NCBI GenBank assembly: GCA_023238725.1
Contig: CM041540.1
Location: 4,966,708 to 5,030,707, forward strand
DNA from: Scortum barcoo
Taxonomy: Eukaryota > Chordata > Actinopteri > Centrarchiformes > Terapontidae
Direction: 5' to 3'
Length of the DNA stretch: 64,000 bases
In this document: piece after piece, positions 38,401-47,885 of the stretch
Numbering within the stretch: the first letter of the stretch is position 1
How the letters are laid out: each line of letters begins with the position of its first letter
The notes under the pieces: model-generated
Databases searched by the model: none
What the model was told of the DNA's origin: nothing
What the model saw: the letters and a program-made list of their open reading frames with translations, nothing else
Made by a program: the position numbers and the translations under genes

Positions 38401-38866
38401 GCTGCTATTAAATGCATTTTTTTATTGTTTAGCTATTTTAAATGTACTTAGATGTTCACACACCTCATAACCTGGCAATCTCTAGTAACCACGATTGGGC
38501 GATATAAAAACAGAAACAATCAACAAACAACCAACAAATTCACGCAGCTGCTTCAAAAATAATAGATAGAGTCAGTTTGTCTGTTCTGGGCTACTGTAGA
38601 AACATCATGGTGCAACATGGCAGACTGTCTGGATGTGGATATAAGGGGGTTTATATAGTTAATGAACCATAATAATTTATCATATCCCACATCTTGCACC
38701 TTTAAATTGGACACAATATTTAAGACTGAAAAGAGAAAAGGGACTGCTCACTTTTCTCCATCTATCAGTTCCTTCTACTCCACAGTTCTACATTCAAACC
38801 CAGTTCTGTAGCCTCTGATCATCCTCAGAAGTACCTGGAGACTCGAATCACTCGATTGGACAGGGC

Positions 38867-38925
<59 letters not shown>

Positions 38926-41900
38926 TTCATGCTCACTCATCTGTTACAGAGGGACATGAGCAAACGGACAGCTAAGTTTCAGGGAGGAGAAGAAAAGGGA
39001 AGGCTTTGCAGCAGCCGGCAAAGTGTGTGCAGCACAATTAGACTGATATAAGATTTTACAGGACACTATTTTTATTCTTCATTTTGTCTTACTTATCTAT
39101 TTTTACCTTTTTAAAGCCATATATGTTGACAAAATTAGAATGATTAATTGTTTTAGTGTGCATTTTAGTTTGATTTTGACAGAAATTAGCTCACAGGAAA
39201 TACTGTTGTTCGATTTCTTGCAGGGAATGAGATGAGAGTTTTGATAGCACTGTCACATCTGTACGGTGAACACACAGCTGGTTAGCTTAGCTTAGCATAA
39301 AGACTGGAAAGCGGGGAAACAGCTAGCCTGGCTCTCTGCCTTCCAGCACCTCTAAAGTTCACTGATTAACATGTTTTATCTGGTTTGTACTTTAATGTAC
39401 TTAGTATCAAAGTAAAAGTACTCACTATGCATCATGTAAGCAGCTTTTTAATTACTCTATGACAGTACTTATATTTTATATGGTCAGTAAAGGTTTTTAA
39501 GAGTAAAAAGTACAGCTGTCTGATAAATATAGTGAAAAGTAGAAAAAAAGTATTTCTCTATGAAATGTAGTGGAGTCAAAGTATAAAGTAGTATAAAATG
39601 AAAACGTTATTCTGAATTGTACTTAAGTACAGTACTTAAATGTACTTAGTTACTCTGAGATTGTTATGTAAATCATTGTTTCCAGCTCAAAATTATCTGC
39701 ATGACTGTGAGAGACTCTTTTGTTATCTTATTTGGAGTATTTTTTTTCTTTAAAGCCAGCATTAAGTTAGAACTCCGTTCAAAACCAGCCTGCCAAAATC
39801 ATTTAATTTGAATTAAATAGATTTTTACCAAAGAGGTTGATGACCTACATGCTTTTCAAAAGGCTTTTCAAACCTGATGAGACTGAAATTCTGGGAGAAC
39901 AATATAATTATATAATACTTTAAATGACTGGAATGAAAATGGAAATCTGACTTTATGTAGGAAGCTTCAACATAGAAAATGTCTAATCTTTCCTCATTTT
40001 GGTGCAGCTTTGGGGAGCAAATGTTTGCCTGTGTACAGTAGAAATATGAGATTACACAGTGGTTACACAATAACTCGGTCCATGCTGAGCTCAGGTGTTA
40101 ATGTAACTGGGCTCAGATGTTTTTTCCAATCCCCCAAACACACACTATTTAGACTCTTATTCTCTCTCCTTACATTTTACACCCACATATCTGCTCAAAG
40201 CCCCGCATCGTGTTACGTAAAACAGCCCCGCTGAACTGTGCATACTCCTCGACCCCCATCTCCAGCCGTCTCTTCCCTTCCCCTCCATCATGTCTCACTC
40301 TCATGTTGTGAGCTGGGGTTTTTTTTTTTTTTTTGCCCTTTTCATGCTCACTGCGCCGCTGCAGCATAACTTACTCTGCAGCACAACATGGCCAGAGTGA
40401 TGCTGCTGCTGCTGCTGCTGAGAGTGAGAGGACCTCAGGCTAAAGAGCAGCAAAACAAATTCACTCTTACCTAACAGGCCGCGCTGCTGAATTACACACT
40501 GGACAGGACAGGCCAGCTCGCTCGCCGAAATAAAGAGGAAGGAGGACGGGGTTGCAGATAAAATGATGTGCGTGTGAGGCGCAAAAGCACAAAATATGCA
40601 TGCACAATTTTTACACATTTTAAGTAAGATCAGTGTGGCAGCAGACTGTTTATATTAATATTTAAACGTATATTAAATATTTTTGTCCAAAATTTGTGCT
40701 TCAGCTTTCGTGCCAAGAGTTATGTGAGTGGGTTATTAGGCCACCGCTCTCATATCTTTGGGTTAAGTAGGAAGATGGTGCCATTTAGCTTAGCTTAGCA
40801 TAGACTGGAAGCAGGGGAAACACAATACATTACATACATCACGTACATGTCGTTTTACATTTCTTTAAACAAACAAGACACAGCGTATTAAATATAGAGA
40901 TTTAGAAGCTGTGGGCGACTTATTTTTCTTTTATCATTTGCCAGGGCCGGGCTAGTTGTTTCCCCTTGTTTCCAGTCCTTATGCTAAGCTAAGCTAACAG
41001 GCCTCAGGCTGCAGACATGAGAGCAGTGTCGATCGTCTCACTAAGTGAATGAACGTATTGCATAAAATGTTTGATTATTTCTTTAAGATCAATATGCTTG
41101 AAGGCAATTAGCTTAGCGTAGCATACAAACTGGAGCATTTAAGTATGAAGTGCAGGTTTGCAAAATAACATTGCCTTTTGCTAAATTAAGTTAATATAGA
41201 TAAAGATGAGAATATAATAAATATCAGGCTTCTATAGTAATGACTCATGTAAATTTTCTTGAAAAGAGAAAAGATCAGTGTCTGACATTTAAGCTGTGAC
41301 CTTTTTTTATGGAGGCAGCAAGCCAACAAGAAAAGTAGTTCTTCATAAATAATGAAATTCAATGAAAATACTAGGATACAACTGAAGAAAGGTAGAAAAG
41401 ACAGACAAATGCATCTGACAGTGTTATCCACATGATCTCATCTTTTGTCTGGAAGGGTCTGCTGTGCGAGTCACCTCAGAAACACGCCACGCTTTCTTTT
41501 CATTTAGCTCAATCCGTGTCTTTTCAGAGCCTGAAAGATGTTGCCGGCTGTCTGCGGAGAACAGATACAGGCATGACGAAGGACTGCTGGCAATTTCCAT
41601 CAAGTTCTCAAAAAGCTATTCTGACATCGAAAATCACTTGTTACAGATGGCATGCAAAAATCGTGCCGGGCTCCACATCTGCGCCACAGACAGGGTTTTA
41701 GATAATTCAGTGTTCAAGGAGATGATAATTGGTATTATGGTAAGAGGGTTTTCAGGCCCTTGTAGGAGATCACAGGCTGCCAATGGATGAATTGTGCTTT
41801 TACGCGCCTTGAATCTAATAGAGTTTTGAGGAAGCTTATCGTGGCATAGATTGTTTTTATTTTATCCTTAATAGAGTTTGGATGTGCCATGTTGGACTCA

Positions 41901-44900
41901 TCTCTGTTGCCTAAGAAACTCTGTCTGCCGGTACTTCTGTGATGTAACATGTCATGCTAAAATGCTTATGTTAGATTTACCATGTCCGCTGTCAATATAT
42001 AGTGTGGAGCCCAAAAAAAGTCTCCAGTATTCGATTTTATTACATCGTGTGTGCACTACATAATCTGTCTTCCATCCAAATGTTTTATTTAAGGGAAGAG
42101 AAAAAACATTTATTCTTTTAATTTATAGATAATATTTTGATGAGTTCATTATTATGAATTCTTTTGTCAATGAAATGTTAGAAAAAGTTCCCAAGATGAC
42201 GTCCCCGATTTATGTTATACTGACATAAAACAAAGAAAAAGTTAAAAAGTTCTCAAAGTTTCTAAAGCTAATGCGTGCGTATAAACTGCCGCGCCAGGAT
42301 TTAGCATGCTAGCACACTAACGTTTGCTAATTAGCAAAAACACATAACTTGTTTTCAAAGACATTAAATTTACAGTGAAAAAACAAAGAAAATTAGCTAA
42401 TCATTATGGAAATTACAGTGTGTGGCATTTTTGCCTGTTAAATAAACCACTATTAGTAACACAATGTTGTTCATTACTTTTCTCTTCAACTAATCAAATA
42501 ACAGCAAGAGGTTTCATCCCTACATAGAAAGTTAATGAGCTGTCAGTGGTTTATGGAGTGATTATTAAAAAAATACTAATGTTAGCGGCTCTGTCAGCGG
42601 CCACACTTTGACAGAGATTTGCTTTAAGCTACATGCTAACATCAACATGCTAACATGCTCGCAATGACGTGCTGATGTTTAGCAGGCATTATGTCATCCA
42701 TGTTCACCATCTGATCTTTACCGTGTTGTTGCATGCAGACATTTGGGAATGTCATTGATTTTGCAGATATTTGGTCATAAACCAAAAGTACTGGACAACT
42801 TGAAACTTTGAAGTTACGACAGTCACCAAAATCACCAAAGTTTCCTACTGTGGTTGTCAAAACATTTCCTTCAAAACCACAAATTTCAACCTCATGGTGG
42901 TGCTAGAAAAAAAGTAAAGCGCTCATCAAAGTCAATACGGCTCATTAAGTCTTTATCAAATTTTGTCCTTTTCCTTCATGTTTTACTACATGGGTGAAAA
43001 ATTTGACCTGCAGGTGACCTTATAGGAAAAGCCGGGAGGTCATCCTCTCACAAATTTAATGGCAATCCATCCGGTAGTCGTCAAGACAGTCAAAATCACA
43101 AATTTTAACCTCATGGTGGTGCTGGAAGAAATGTCAGGGGATGACCAAATTCAGCAGGATTCATCCTCTGAGTACCACGAATGTCAGTGCCCATTTTTAA
43201 GGGAATGCATCCAATAGTTGTTAAGATATCTGAGTCTGGGCCAAAGTGGTGGACCAGCATTGCCACTTATTAAAAAACTACAACAGAGAAATGAGTATTT
43301 ATATCTTAAATAATGTGAGTTAGTTTTAAATTATATGTTACCTCGGGAACACAGGGTCGACAGAGGAGGGAAGAGGGAGAAAACATATCTATCATTAGAT
43401 TACAAAAAAAATGTGACTCAGTCAAAGAAGAGGAGAAGGGGGGTGGAATGTTTTTCTGGCAGCAAATGTTGATATTAAAATCTGGCAGACATAAACGCAT
43501 CACAGTGTGATATTCGCAGAGCACAGAGCACTGCTAGTGCTGCTTCCCGGTGCCAGAGTGATTGTGTCAAGGTTCTTGGAGAGCTCTGGGAAATCTGGGA
43601 AGCCGCCATCAAACCAGAACTGTGTCAGAGGAGAGGTGGAGTAATAAATTGTTGGGATTATTACAGGGAGTTCCTCCAGAGTGTATAAAAGCTTCGGTTT
43701 GGAGGAAGAGGAAGTGAAGAGGACTCACTCCACATGCAGGGCTGCCTTTCATCTTATATGTCAACCATAAAATGTGTGTGTGTTCCTGCATGTGTAATGA
43801 CATCTCTCTAGATTTGAGAGCCCTGCACAGCGTGGTGGGCTTTGACTCGACGTTTCCTCTTCAGTATGCAGAGTGCAAGACTCTGAATCTTTCATTACCC
43901 TTTCCATGATGACTTTCAAGCCTGCACTTTGTGACAGTATGGCACATGGCATGAGTGCTCACAGGAAATGGTGGCTATACTTGTGTCTTAGGAGTCAAAT
44001 AGCTCCTTGTGCATGAAATGGACATTAAAAGTCACAGTGCAGAGCCAAGATGCAGCCGTGCTTTGTAGAGCTGAAGCGGTTTATTTTTAAGCAAAACTTG
44101 CAAAAAATGAACATTTACAGTCCTCCAATGTGAATATTTGCTGCTATTTATATTTAAGACATCATTTCCGACTTCCAACGCGCAGATTAATGGCAGATTA
44201 ATTGATAATGAAAATAGTGGTTAGTTGGAGATTTCTGTATCAATAAGGATAATAACGGCTGACAAAGTCGCAGTGAGGTCTTTCTGTGTGAAGTGTGATA
44301 AAACACCTCAAGTGATGTAACTCGAGTCAGCAAGATGTGATGATGTGTGGAGTTAGAAAGAAGTGAGCCAACCAGACCTCTGTTTCTCCTCGTGATTTAG
44401 GCTACATTAGCCACTACTAGCAAAACACGCATGAATCTGCAAATAAACTGACGGTGGTCGAGTTGCACTGTGGGTAATGTAGGCGATAGGTTTTGACAAG
44501 GAAGAATAACATGTGAAAGGTAGTATCTCTGATTCTGCTTTTAGTCTTTTATTGTCCATCATGAGTCCATCATGAGTCTGACAGTGTCATAGAGGTGTGA
44601 TGTTGAATCAGGGGAGCACTCTTTAAATGTGACTTTACCACCTTGTGTCATCTCTCCCAAATGTTATCAGACATCCTGCTGGTCACTGTACAATTTTGAC
44701 ACGTACTTCCACTCAAACCTGACCTTAAACACCTGCTAAGCACGTTGCAACACATCCAACAGCCTCTCCAACAAGTGAATAATGGACCGACTCTCTCGAG
44801 CTCTTGTTTAGATTCTCCAAAAGTCCACTCACCAAGTCTTTGGATGTGCCCAGTCTCTTGAGTCCATCCAGGGGCAGGAGGTCAGCTGAGTCCTTGTGGG

Positions 44901-44988
44901 TGAACTGGGTGGCCTGCTTTAGGCGCCTCTGCTGGTGCAGGATGGCTTTATCCCGGATGGCGAGCTCACCTTTCTTCGCCTCACTCAT
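17381..44988 (-). CDS. nrip2: NRIP2, nuclear receptor interacting protein 2 (six exons)
   Basis: The coding parts on the minus strand are 44988-44833, 28487-28192, 23296-23214, 22583-22477, 19668-19616 and 17497-17381. Splice sites at all five introns are GT-AG. NRIP2 (mouse NIX1) binds nuclear receptors and modulates transcription; its C-terminal half has a retropepsin-like aspartyl protease fold. Exon 1 carries QFTHKDSADLLPLDGLKRLG, exon 3 the protease motif, and exon 5 LGLQTLLELE with an LXXLL-type LQTLL. Summed coding length is 812 bases, one short of a whole number of codons, because exon 2 shifts frame (see finding). With one base added it gives 270 residues, against about 281 in human. 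The motif LKQATQF..LGTSKDLQPHS fits NRIP2 better than its paralogue NRIP3, and so does the ITFG2 neighbour. The catalytic Asp is replaced by Asn. The gene may be functional with an assembly error, or decayed. Confidence 0.92.
17498..19615 (-). other. NRIP2 intron 5
   Basis: The intron runs from the GTAAGG donor (after 19616) to the CTCTCACAG acceptor (before 17497). It holds the 224-base tandem duplication at 17767-18174 and otherwise AT-rich sequence without a gene. Confidence 0.85.
17767..18174. repeat. tandem duplication, 224-base period, two copies
   Basis: TAAAGTACATTTGTTTTAAGGA starts both copies, at 17767 and 17991. From '..GTGAATGATGTTATCACTTTACAATATTTTATTG..' to 'TGTAAAAATGTAGA' the two are essentially identical for more than 100 bases. 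The 3' parts (17890-17957 and 18114-18174) differ mostly by small gaps in the second copy. The stretch lies in NRIP2 intron 5. Confidence 0.9.
19616..19668 (-). CDS. nrip2: NRIP2 exon 5
   Basis: This 53-base exon has acceptor TTTTACTTTCAG and donor GTAAGG. It reads (E)DEASELCLGLQTLLELE, matching the conserved 'FCLGLQTLLSLK' element at the end of the protease fold. It is in phase with exon 4 (one base carried over) and exon 6 (phase 0). Confidence 0.93.
20262..20350 (+). repeat. TTAGCTTAGC-family repeat, diverged copy
   Basis: TATAGCTTAGCCTAAAACTGGAAACAGGATGAAACAGCAAGTCTGGTTCTGTCCAAAGGTAATAAAATCTACC matches the family consensus seen elsewhere in the window, with many substitutions. Confidence 0.65.
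22240..22395. repeat. fragment of dispersed repeat with 'ATGCTGACACGCTAAACTAAGATGGTGAAC'
   Basis: This block and 'CTAAACATCAGCATATTAGC' have a counterpart in inverse orientation at 42630-42720 ('GTGCTGATGTTTAGCAGGCATTATG..TTCACCATCTGATC'). It is a dispersed fish repeat of unassigned class. Confidence 0.5.
22477..22583 (-). CDS. nrip2: NRIP2 exon 4
   Basis: The acceptor is TGTATTATTAG and the donor GTAAGA. It reads LVPSQDSSPCGVSGSVTGLQ then LQLGTQTVQCSAYVK. This corresponds to the mammalian '..VEQLELQLGQETVVCSAQVV' strand pair of the aspartyl-protease fold. Two bases from exon 3 join its first base to give Gly. Confidence 0.93.
22584..23213 (-). other. NRIP2 intron 3
   Basis: This 630-base intron has donor GTAAGAAA and acceptor TATTATTAG. 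I see nothing else in it. Confidence 0.85.
23214..23296 (-). CDS. nrip2: NRIP2 exon 3, protease active-site exon
   Basis: The acceptor CTTCCCCACAG precedes TGC TGC GAG, and the donor is GTAAGA. It reads CCETEVKASINTGSQHNHIS then ASCCQRLG, aligned with 'VDTGTQYNRIS...LSRLG' in mammals. The family's catalytic D-T-G is N-T-G here (codon AAC). Otherwise the motif and the following 'HISASC..RLG' are well kept. Confidence 0.93.
23297..28191 (-). other. NRIP2 intron 2
   Basis: This intron is about 4.9 kb with donor GTACTG. It contains a poly(T) run at 24293-24314, a TTAGCTTAGC-family copy at 24345-24425, a short TG run near 27363-27380 and unremarkable AT-rich sequence. No further gene is supported. 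Confidence 0.8.
24345..24425 (+). repeat. TTAGCTTAGC-family repeat
   Basis: GAAGCTACAGCCAGGAGACAGTTAGCTTAGCTTAGCAGAAAGACTAGAAGCAGAGGGAAACAGCTAGCCTG is a clear copy, preceded by a poly(T) run. Confidence 0.75.
28192..28487 (-). CDS. nrip2: NRIP2 exon 2, with apparent frameshift
   Basis: The acceptor CCTCCTCGCAG is followed by QPHSIVQRRLLEGNITRLRG, matching the family's 'QPHSVIQRRLVEGN'. After that comes an acidic, Ser/Glu-rich linker (AEERSESTADDSTEERESLE..). The exon end must read TPLTALVVQCK, matching 'ALLVNCK', to join exon 3 in phase. That reading is one frame away from the start of the exon. The exon is 296 bases; 297 would keep the frame. The likeliest site of the missing base is the C6 run at 28245-28250, since adding a base there gives an uninterrupted frame. 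Very high GC sets it apart from its surroundings. Confidence 0.88.
29500..29665. repeat. fish dispersed repeat ('..ATACCGCTTATCC..AGAGTCACCAGTTAACCTAA')
   Basis: The blocks CATCCATCAATTATGTATACCGCTTATCC, AGAGACAGACAAACCACTTAACATTCAC and AATTAGAGTCACCAGTTAACCTAA are in the order I recall for a widespread teleost repeat. The copy is truncated and old. Confidence 0.6.
32850..33365. repeat. polypyrimidine (C/T-rich) tract of about 515 bases
   Basis: The plus strand is almost entirely C and T, mostly irregular TCCT/CTTT blocks, with rare purines. The minus strand (the NRIP2 sense strand) is therefore purine-rich. Long reading frames over it encode only Ser/Phe/Leu/Pro-rich or Arg/Glu-rich low-complexity peptides and are artefacts. 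Confidence 0.9.
35395..36070. repeat. AAGTACTTAAGTA-type dispersed repeat, long copy
   Basis: It starts AGTGGTGAAATAAGTATTCAGATCTTTTACTTAAGTAAAAGTAG and ends AGAGTATTTCTACAGTGTGATATTGCTTCTTTTACTTC. Both ends carry the 'stepped' AAGTA/TACTT pattern typical of this percomorph family. An (ACT/AAT)n microsatellite lies inside at 35848-35891. Confidence 0.65.
35848..35891. repeat. ACT/AAT trinucleotide microsatellite
   Basis: TACTACTACTACTACTGC(TAC)n changes into (TAA)n. It is embedded in a dispersed repeat. Confidence 0.85.
36890..37010 (+). repeat. TTAGCTTAGC-family repeat
   Basis: AAATATGAAGCTAGAGAGAGCACTAAGTTAGCTTAGCTTAGCATAATGACTGGAAACAGGGGGAAACAGCTAGCCTGGCTTGTCCGAAGG is one of the best preserved copies in the window. 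Confidence 0.8.
38560..38720. repeat. partial copy of the 9708-10089 MITE-like family
   Basis: CTGTTCTGGGCTACTGTAGAAACATCATGGTGCAACATGGCAGACT corresponds, in reverse complement, to the 'TGTTTCTACAGTAGGCCAG..CCATGTTGCC' interior at 9880-9925. It ends with TTGCACCTTTAAA. Confidence 0.5.
38868..38922. repeat. long CA microsatellite
   Basis: A perfect (CA)n run of about 27 units. It is the longest simple dinucleotide run in the window. Confidence 0.95.
39255..39370 (+). repeat. TTAGCTTAGC-family repeat
   Basis: CACATCTGTACGGTGAACACACAGCTGGTTAGCTTAGCTTAGCATAAAGACTGGAAAGCGGGGAAACAGCTAGCCTGGCTC, followed by the family's 'CACCTCTAAAGTTCACTGATTAACATGTT' tail. Confidence 0.8.
39385..39660. repeat. 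AAGTACTTAAGTA-type dispersed repeat
   Basis: It runs from GTACTTTAATGTACTTAGTATCAAAGTAAAAGTACTC to GAATTGTACTTAAGTACAGTACTTAAATGTACTTAGTTACTCTG. It directly abuts the preceding TTAGCTTAGC copy. Confidence 0.7.
40400..40420. repeat. CTG trinucleotide run
   Basis: ATGCTGCTGCTGCTGCTGCTGAG, seven GCTG-type units, in NRIP2 intron 1. Confidence 0.8.
40770..41080. repeat. inverted pair of TTAGCTTAGC-family repeats
   Basis: A forward copy at 40783-40830 (ATTTAGCTTAGCTTAGCATAGACTGGAAGCAGGGGAAACAC) is followed by a reverse copy at 40940-41005 (GGGCTAGTTGTTTCCCCTTGTTTCCAGTCCTTATGCTAAGCTAAGCTAAC). About 110 bases separate them. A third weak piece (TTAGCTTAGCGTAGCATACAAACTGGAG) lies at 41107-41135. Confidence 0.75.
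42630..43265. repeat. composite dispersed repeat ('CCTCATGGTGGTGCTGGAAGAAA' type)
   Basis: The phrase 'AACCTCATGGTGGTGCT(A/G)GAA' occurs twice within it, at 42890 and 43110. The block 'AATTCAGCAGGATTCATCCTCTGAGTACC' is shared with 6530. 'ATGCTAACATGCTCGCAATGACGTGCTGATGTTTAGCAGG' is shared in inverse form with 22290. It is a high-copy fish repeat, with the copy internally duplicated or made of two insertions. Confidence 0.6.
44833..44988 (-). CDS. nrip2: NRIP2 exon 1 with start codon
   Basis: It encodes 52 residues starting MSEAKKGELAIRDKAILHQQ and continuing RRLKQATQF then HKDSADLLPLDGLKRLGTSKDL. The latter is the most conserved segment of NRIP2/NRIP3. The ATG (44988-44986) follows GACC. Exon 1 ends after a complete Leu codon with the perfect donor GGTGAGT. 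Reading past the donor diverges at once from the family. The start agrees in position with the mammalian N-terminus, though mammals have a few more residues. Confidence 0.92.
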
Positions 44989-45052
44989 GGTCTCGGACTG
45001 TAAAGCAGTCTTTTTTTGGTGCTGTGCACAGAAGCACGGAGACTATAACCTC

Positions 45053-45071
45053 GCAGCAGCAGCAGCAGCAG
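45053..45071 (-). repeat. CTG run in probable NRIP2 5' UTR
   Basis: On the minus strand the run reads CTGCTGCTGCTGCTGCTGC, about 65 bases upstream of the NRIP2 ATG. It is transcribed only if the cap site is further right. Confidence 0.6.
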
Positions 45072-45211
45072 TGGATGCCCGTGTGCAGAGAGGAGAAACC
45101 CCAGAAGATTTAGGGATTAAACAGATCTTTTTTTAAGGCAAAAGAATAAAGCTCTTCCACCCTGTTTTGCCCTTTCTGAAATGCTGCTGTCCTTCCCTCT
45201 GGGCTTGCTGT

Positions 45212-45276
<65 letters not shown>
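45212..45276. repeat. CT microsatellite
   Basis: A (CT)n run of about 30 units with one CG interruption, ending GTCTCTGTG. It is upstream of NRIP2 and reads as GA on the NRIP2 strand. Confidence 0.95.
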
Positions 45277-45465
45277 GTGTTTGTAGTCCTCGGCATGTAT
45301 TTGTCTCAGCAGCTTCAGCAGCTATTGTCCTGTCCTGGATGCTCCTCTGATGTAGATGTGCATCTTCCTCACAATGTCAAGATCTGTTCTGTCTCTTACA
45401 GAGGCTGTGGGGTAGGTGTGACTGAGAGTGTGTGTTTTCCCCTCCCCTCAGTGCCGTCTCTCCTT

Positions 45466-45469
<4 letters not shown>

Positions 45470-45505
<36 letters not shown>
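45470..45505. repeat. CT microsatellite, second tract
   Basis: A (CT)n run of about 17 units, 200 bases from the first tract. Reading frames over both are low-complexity Ser/Leu peptides. Confidence 0.95.
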
Positions 45506-45507
<2 letters not shown>

Positions 45508-46885
45508 GTTACAGGAGTGTATTCTCTCTCTCTTTCCACAACGTCTGAACCCTCCTCTTTCCGTCTCACACTCGACAGACGCATGCTCACCTCTGAATAA
45601 AGACCACATTTTATCAGTTCACTCTCAGCTGAGGAAACACAAAGACAGGCTTTTTATACCACAAACAAAACATATGCACTCCATTATTAGAAAGCACTGT
45701 CGGCCACGCAGCTGCACTATAACATCATATTTTTGCACATCAAATCGTATTAAAAGTGATGTTGCAACAGAAACACAGTCTGTCAGCCTGTATTGTGCTT
45801 CTAAGCCTGATACAGTTTGCAGTATTAGCCCCTTGAGCAGTGATTGGCCTCTGCAGCCCTCGTTGTGGAGGTGTGAGAGAGATCACGGTGATCTGACCCC
45901 ACACAGAGGATCAATCTGGACCACTGATGGCAACCATTGATTTCCCCTGCCTCCCTTGTGGCAGCCGCCGTGAATTAAAGAGCCCAGTTCCTACCATCTA
46001 TCCATCTGTCTGCACCAACAAAAGCTAAAAATATCGCATCCATCGGTGCTCATGACCTCTGGATGATGACACATTTTTACAGCTGTGATGATTCAGCCTA
46101 CAGGTATGAAGGGCTTTATGTGATGTGAGAAACTTTGTTCATTTTGCTGTCTTTTATTGCATTTATAAGGGGTGTATTTGATTAGAAAATGATAAAAAAT
46201 ATCACAACAAGGGCACAAATTAAAAGAACATTTTTAATATAAAATATTTGTTTAAAGGAGGGAGTCCTTGTGAAGGTGAGGTGGAAAACACTGTTGGGAT
46301 ATTTAAGGTTTAAAAAGCATGTGCCGCCCTCTGCTGGTCACCTCTTTCCTGAGCGGCATCAGTATTCAAATTCTGTCAAAACATGCCGATTTCAGATGGC
46401 ATTTTAAAGAAACAGAAGGTCACAAGCAGCCGTGGAGGTGTGAAGTCCTGAATTCACAGCAGACGTGGAAATGTCACAGCCGGGCAAAGACAGATACGGC
46501 GTCTTTTAGGGATGTTCTTTTTATATATATTGTAATCGTGGTACCGACTGTCTTGGAAAATATTCCAAATATTCTGACTATACTAAAATTATACCAAAGA
46601 TAGAAATATATTAGGGCACATTTGATGATTGTGGTCACATGTGGGGTGGTATTTATTACAGTCGAAAACATTTTTGTTGCCTCCAGGGGAAGGATGTACT
46701 CCAGGGCACAAGGGAGATATTGTGGGAAGATGTCACATCACAGATGATATTATAATCGGCCTGGTCTCTCAATTTATTTGGACATTTTGAACAAAAATAA
46801 TAAAACAAGCGGGTTATGGAGAAATGACTCAATGTAACCACATGAATTAAAGGACAAACAGCAAAACATACCCCTGAATGTCATC

Positions 46886-46891
46886 TTTATT
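46886..46891 (-). terminator. candidate distal poly(A) signal for KLHL42
   Basis: AATAAA on the minus strand about 1.7 kb after the KLHL42 stop. A nearer variant, ATTAAA, lies at 48161-48156. The sequence alone does not decide between them. Confidence 0.3.
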
Positions 46892-47611
46892 ATCATGACC
46901 TAAATCTCCAAACTGTCAAACAAATAAGTAATGCAAAGAGAATCAGAAATCCATCAAATCAAACATTGTTAAGTGCTGCATTTACTCAAGACTTCAAAGG
47001 TTTCAGAAAACAAATGTTGCTTTGAGGCTCATTTCTCACATCTGCACAACATTGATCTTGAACCAAGGAATTGAAAAGTATATTAATGAAAACAAAACCT
47101 GCTTTAGCAGAGTGAAAAATTAAAACACAGCAGTTTTGGTCAGTTGCTGGCAATGTAACAAAGTCTTGCATTTTGTGCTTTTTTTTTTTTTTTTTTTGTT
47201 TCAAGTTCTTGACAACGGAGGTTGCAGAAGGCACATGTGCGTCGTTCTTTTCATGGAATTGCGCTTTAAGCTTTGCTTAGTGTATCTCTGGAAAATAAGA
47301 CTGTGCAAGTATAAGGATAACAACACATTAAGCTCCCTCTGAGCCGCTTCTCATCCAATAACTTTTAAGGAATCTCTTGTTCCCATGAAACTGGCAGTGT
47401 AAAACCAAAGCCATTTTTCACGATTATCTGCTAGGTACAGAACATAAAGACAAAAAAGTGTTTTGTTTCAGAGATATTTTAAGGTTGGTAGTGAATTATG
47501 GATAAAATGTACGCCAATGCCATATCTGGAGTGTAAACATCAAGAATATTGTGGCCCAAGCATGCTGTTATGCAGCCCCAGTTTGTGCCTGTCATGTATT
47601 AGCTTTACATT

Positions 47612-47885
47612 CCAAAGCTGCAATGATTAGTTGATTACTCGTCAACTATTAAATGAATCCCCAACTATTCTGATAATTGATTAATCACTTTGAGTAATTT
47701 TTTCAGTCCTCTGTGTCAGTAAACTAAATATCTTTGTGTTGTGGACAAAACAAAACATTTGAGGACGTTAAGTTCTGCCTTGGTAAAACAGCGATCAATA
47801 TTTTATGGTCCAAACAGCTAATTGATAAATTGAAAAAGAAATATTAACAAGTTAATTAATAATGAAAATAATTGTTAGTTACAGT
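47612..47885. repeat. GCTGCAACTAA-type dispersed repeat
   Basis: It starts AAAGCTGCAATGATTAGTTGATTACTCGTCAACTATTAAATG and ends AATAATGAAAATAATTGTTAGTTACAG, so the ends are inverted repeats. The interior 'TTGTGTTGTGGACAAAACAAAACATTTGAGGACG' is typical of the family. Confidence 0.7.

Larger units (their letters stand above)
28488..44832 (-). other. NRIP2 intron 1 (16.3 kb)
   Basis: The donor GTGAGT follows exon 1 and the acceptor CCTCCTCGCAG precedes exon 2. It contains the polypyrimidine tract, several dispersed repeats and the long CA microsatellite, each listed separately. No nested gene with a recognisable product was found on either strand. Stretches such as 31700-32450, 33366-33700, 34850-35260 and 37500-37900 have few repeats and mixed composition, and could hold regulatory elements, but nothing identifies them. 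Confidence 0.8.

Noticed and set aside
17381..44988. Identification as NRIP3 instead of NRIP2
   Set aside because: LKQATQF, LGTSKDLQPHS and LQTLLEL fit NRIP2 better than the NRIP3 counterparts (KQAVQF, LGSSKDM, LQTLRSL), and ITFG2 lies next door.
45181..45940. Plus-strand frames of 139 and 170 codons
   Set aside because: They consist largely of translated CT microsatellites and show no domain.
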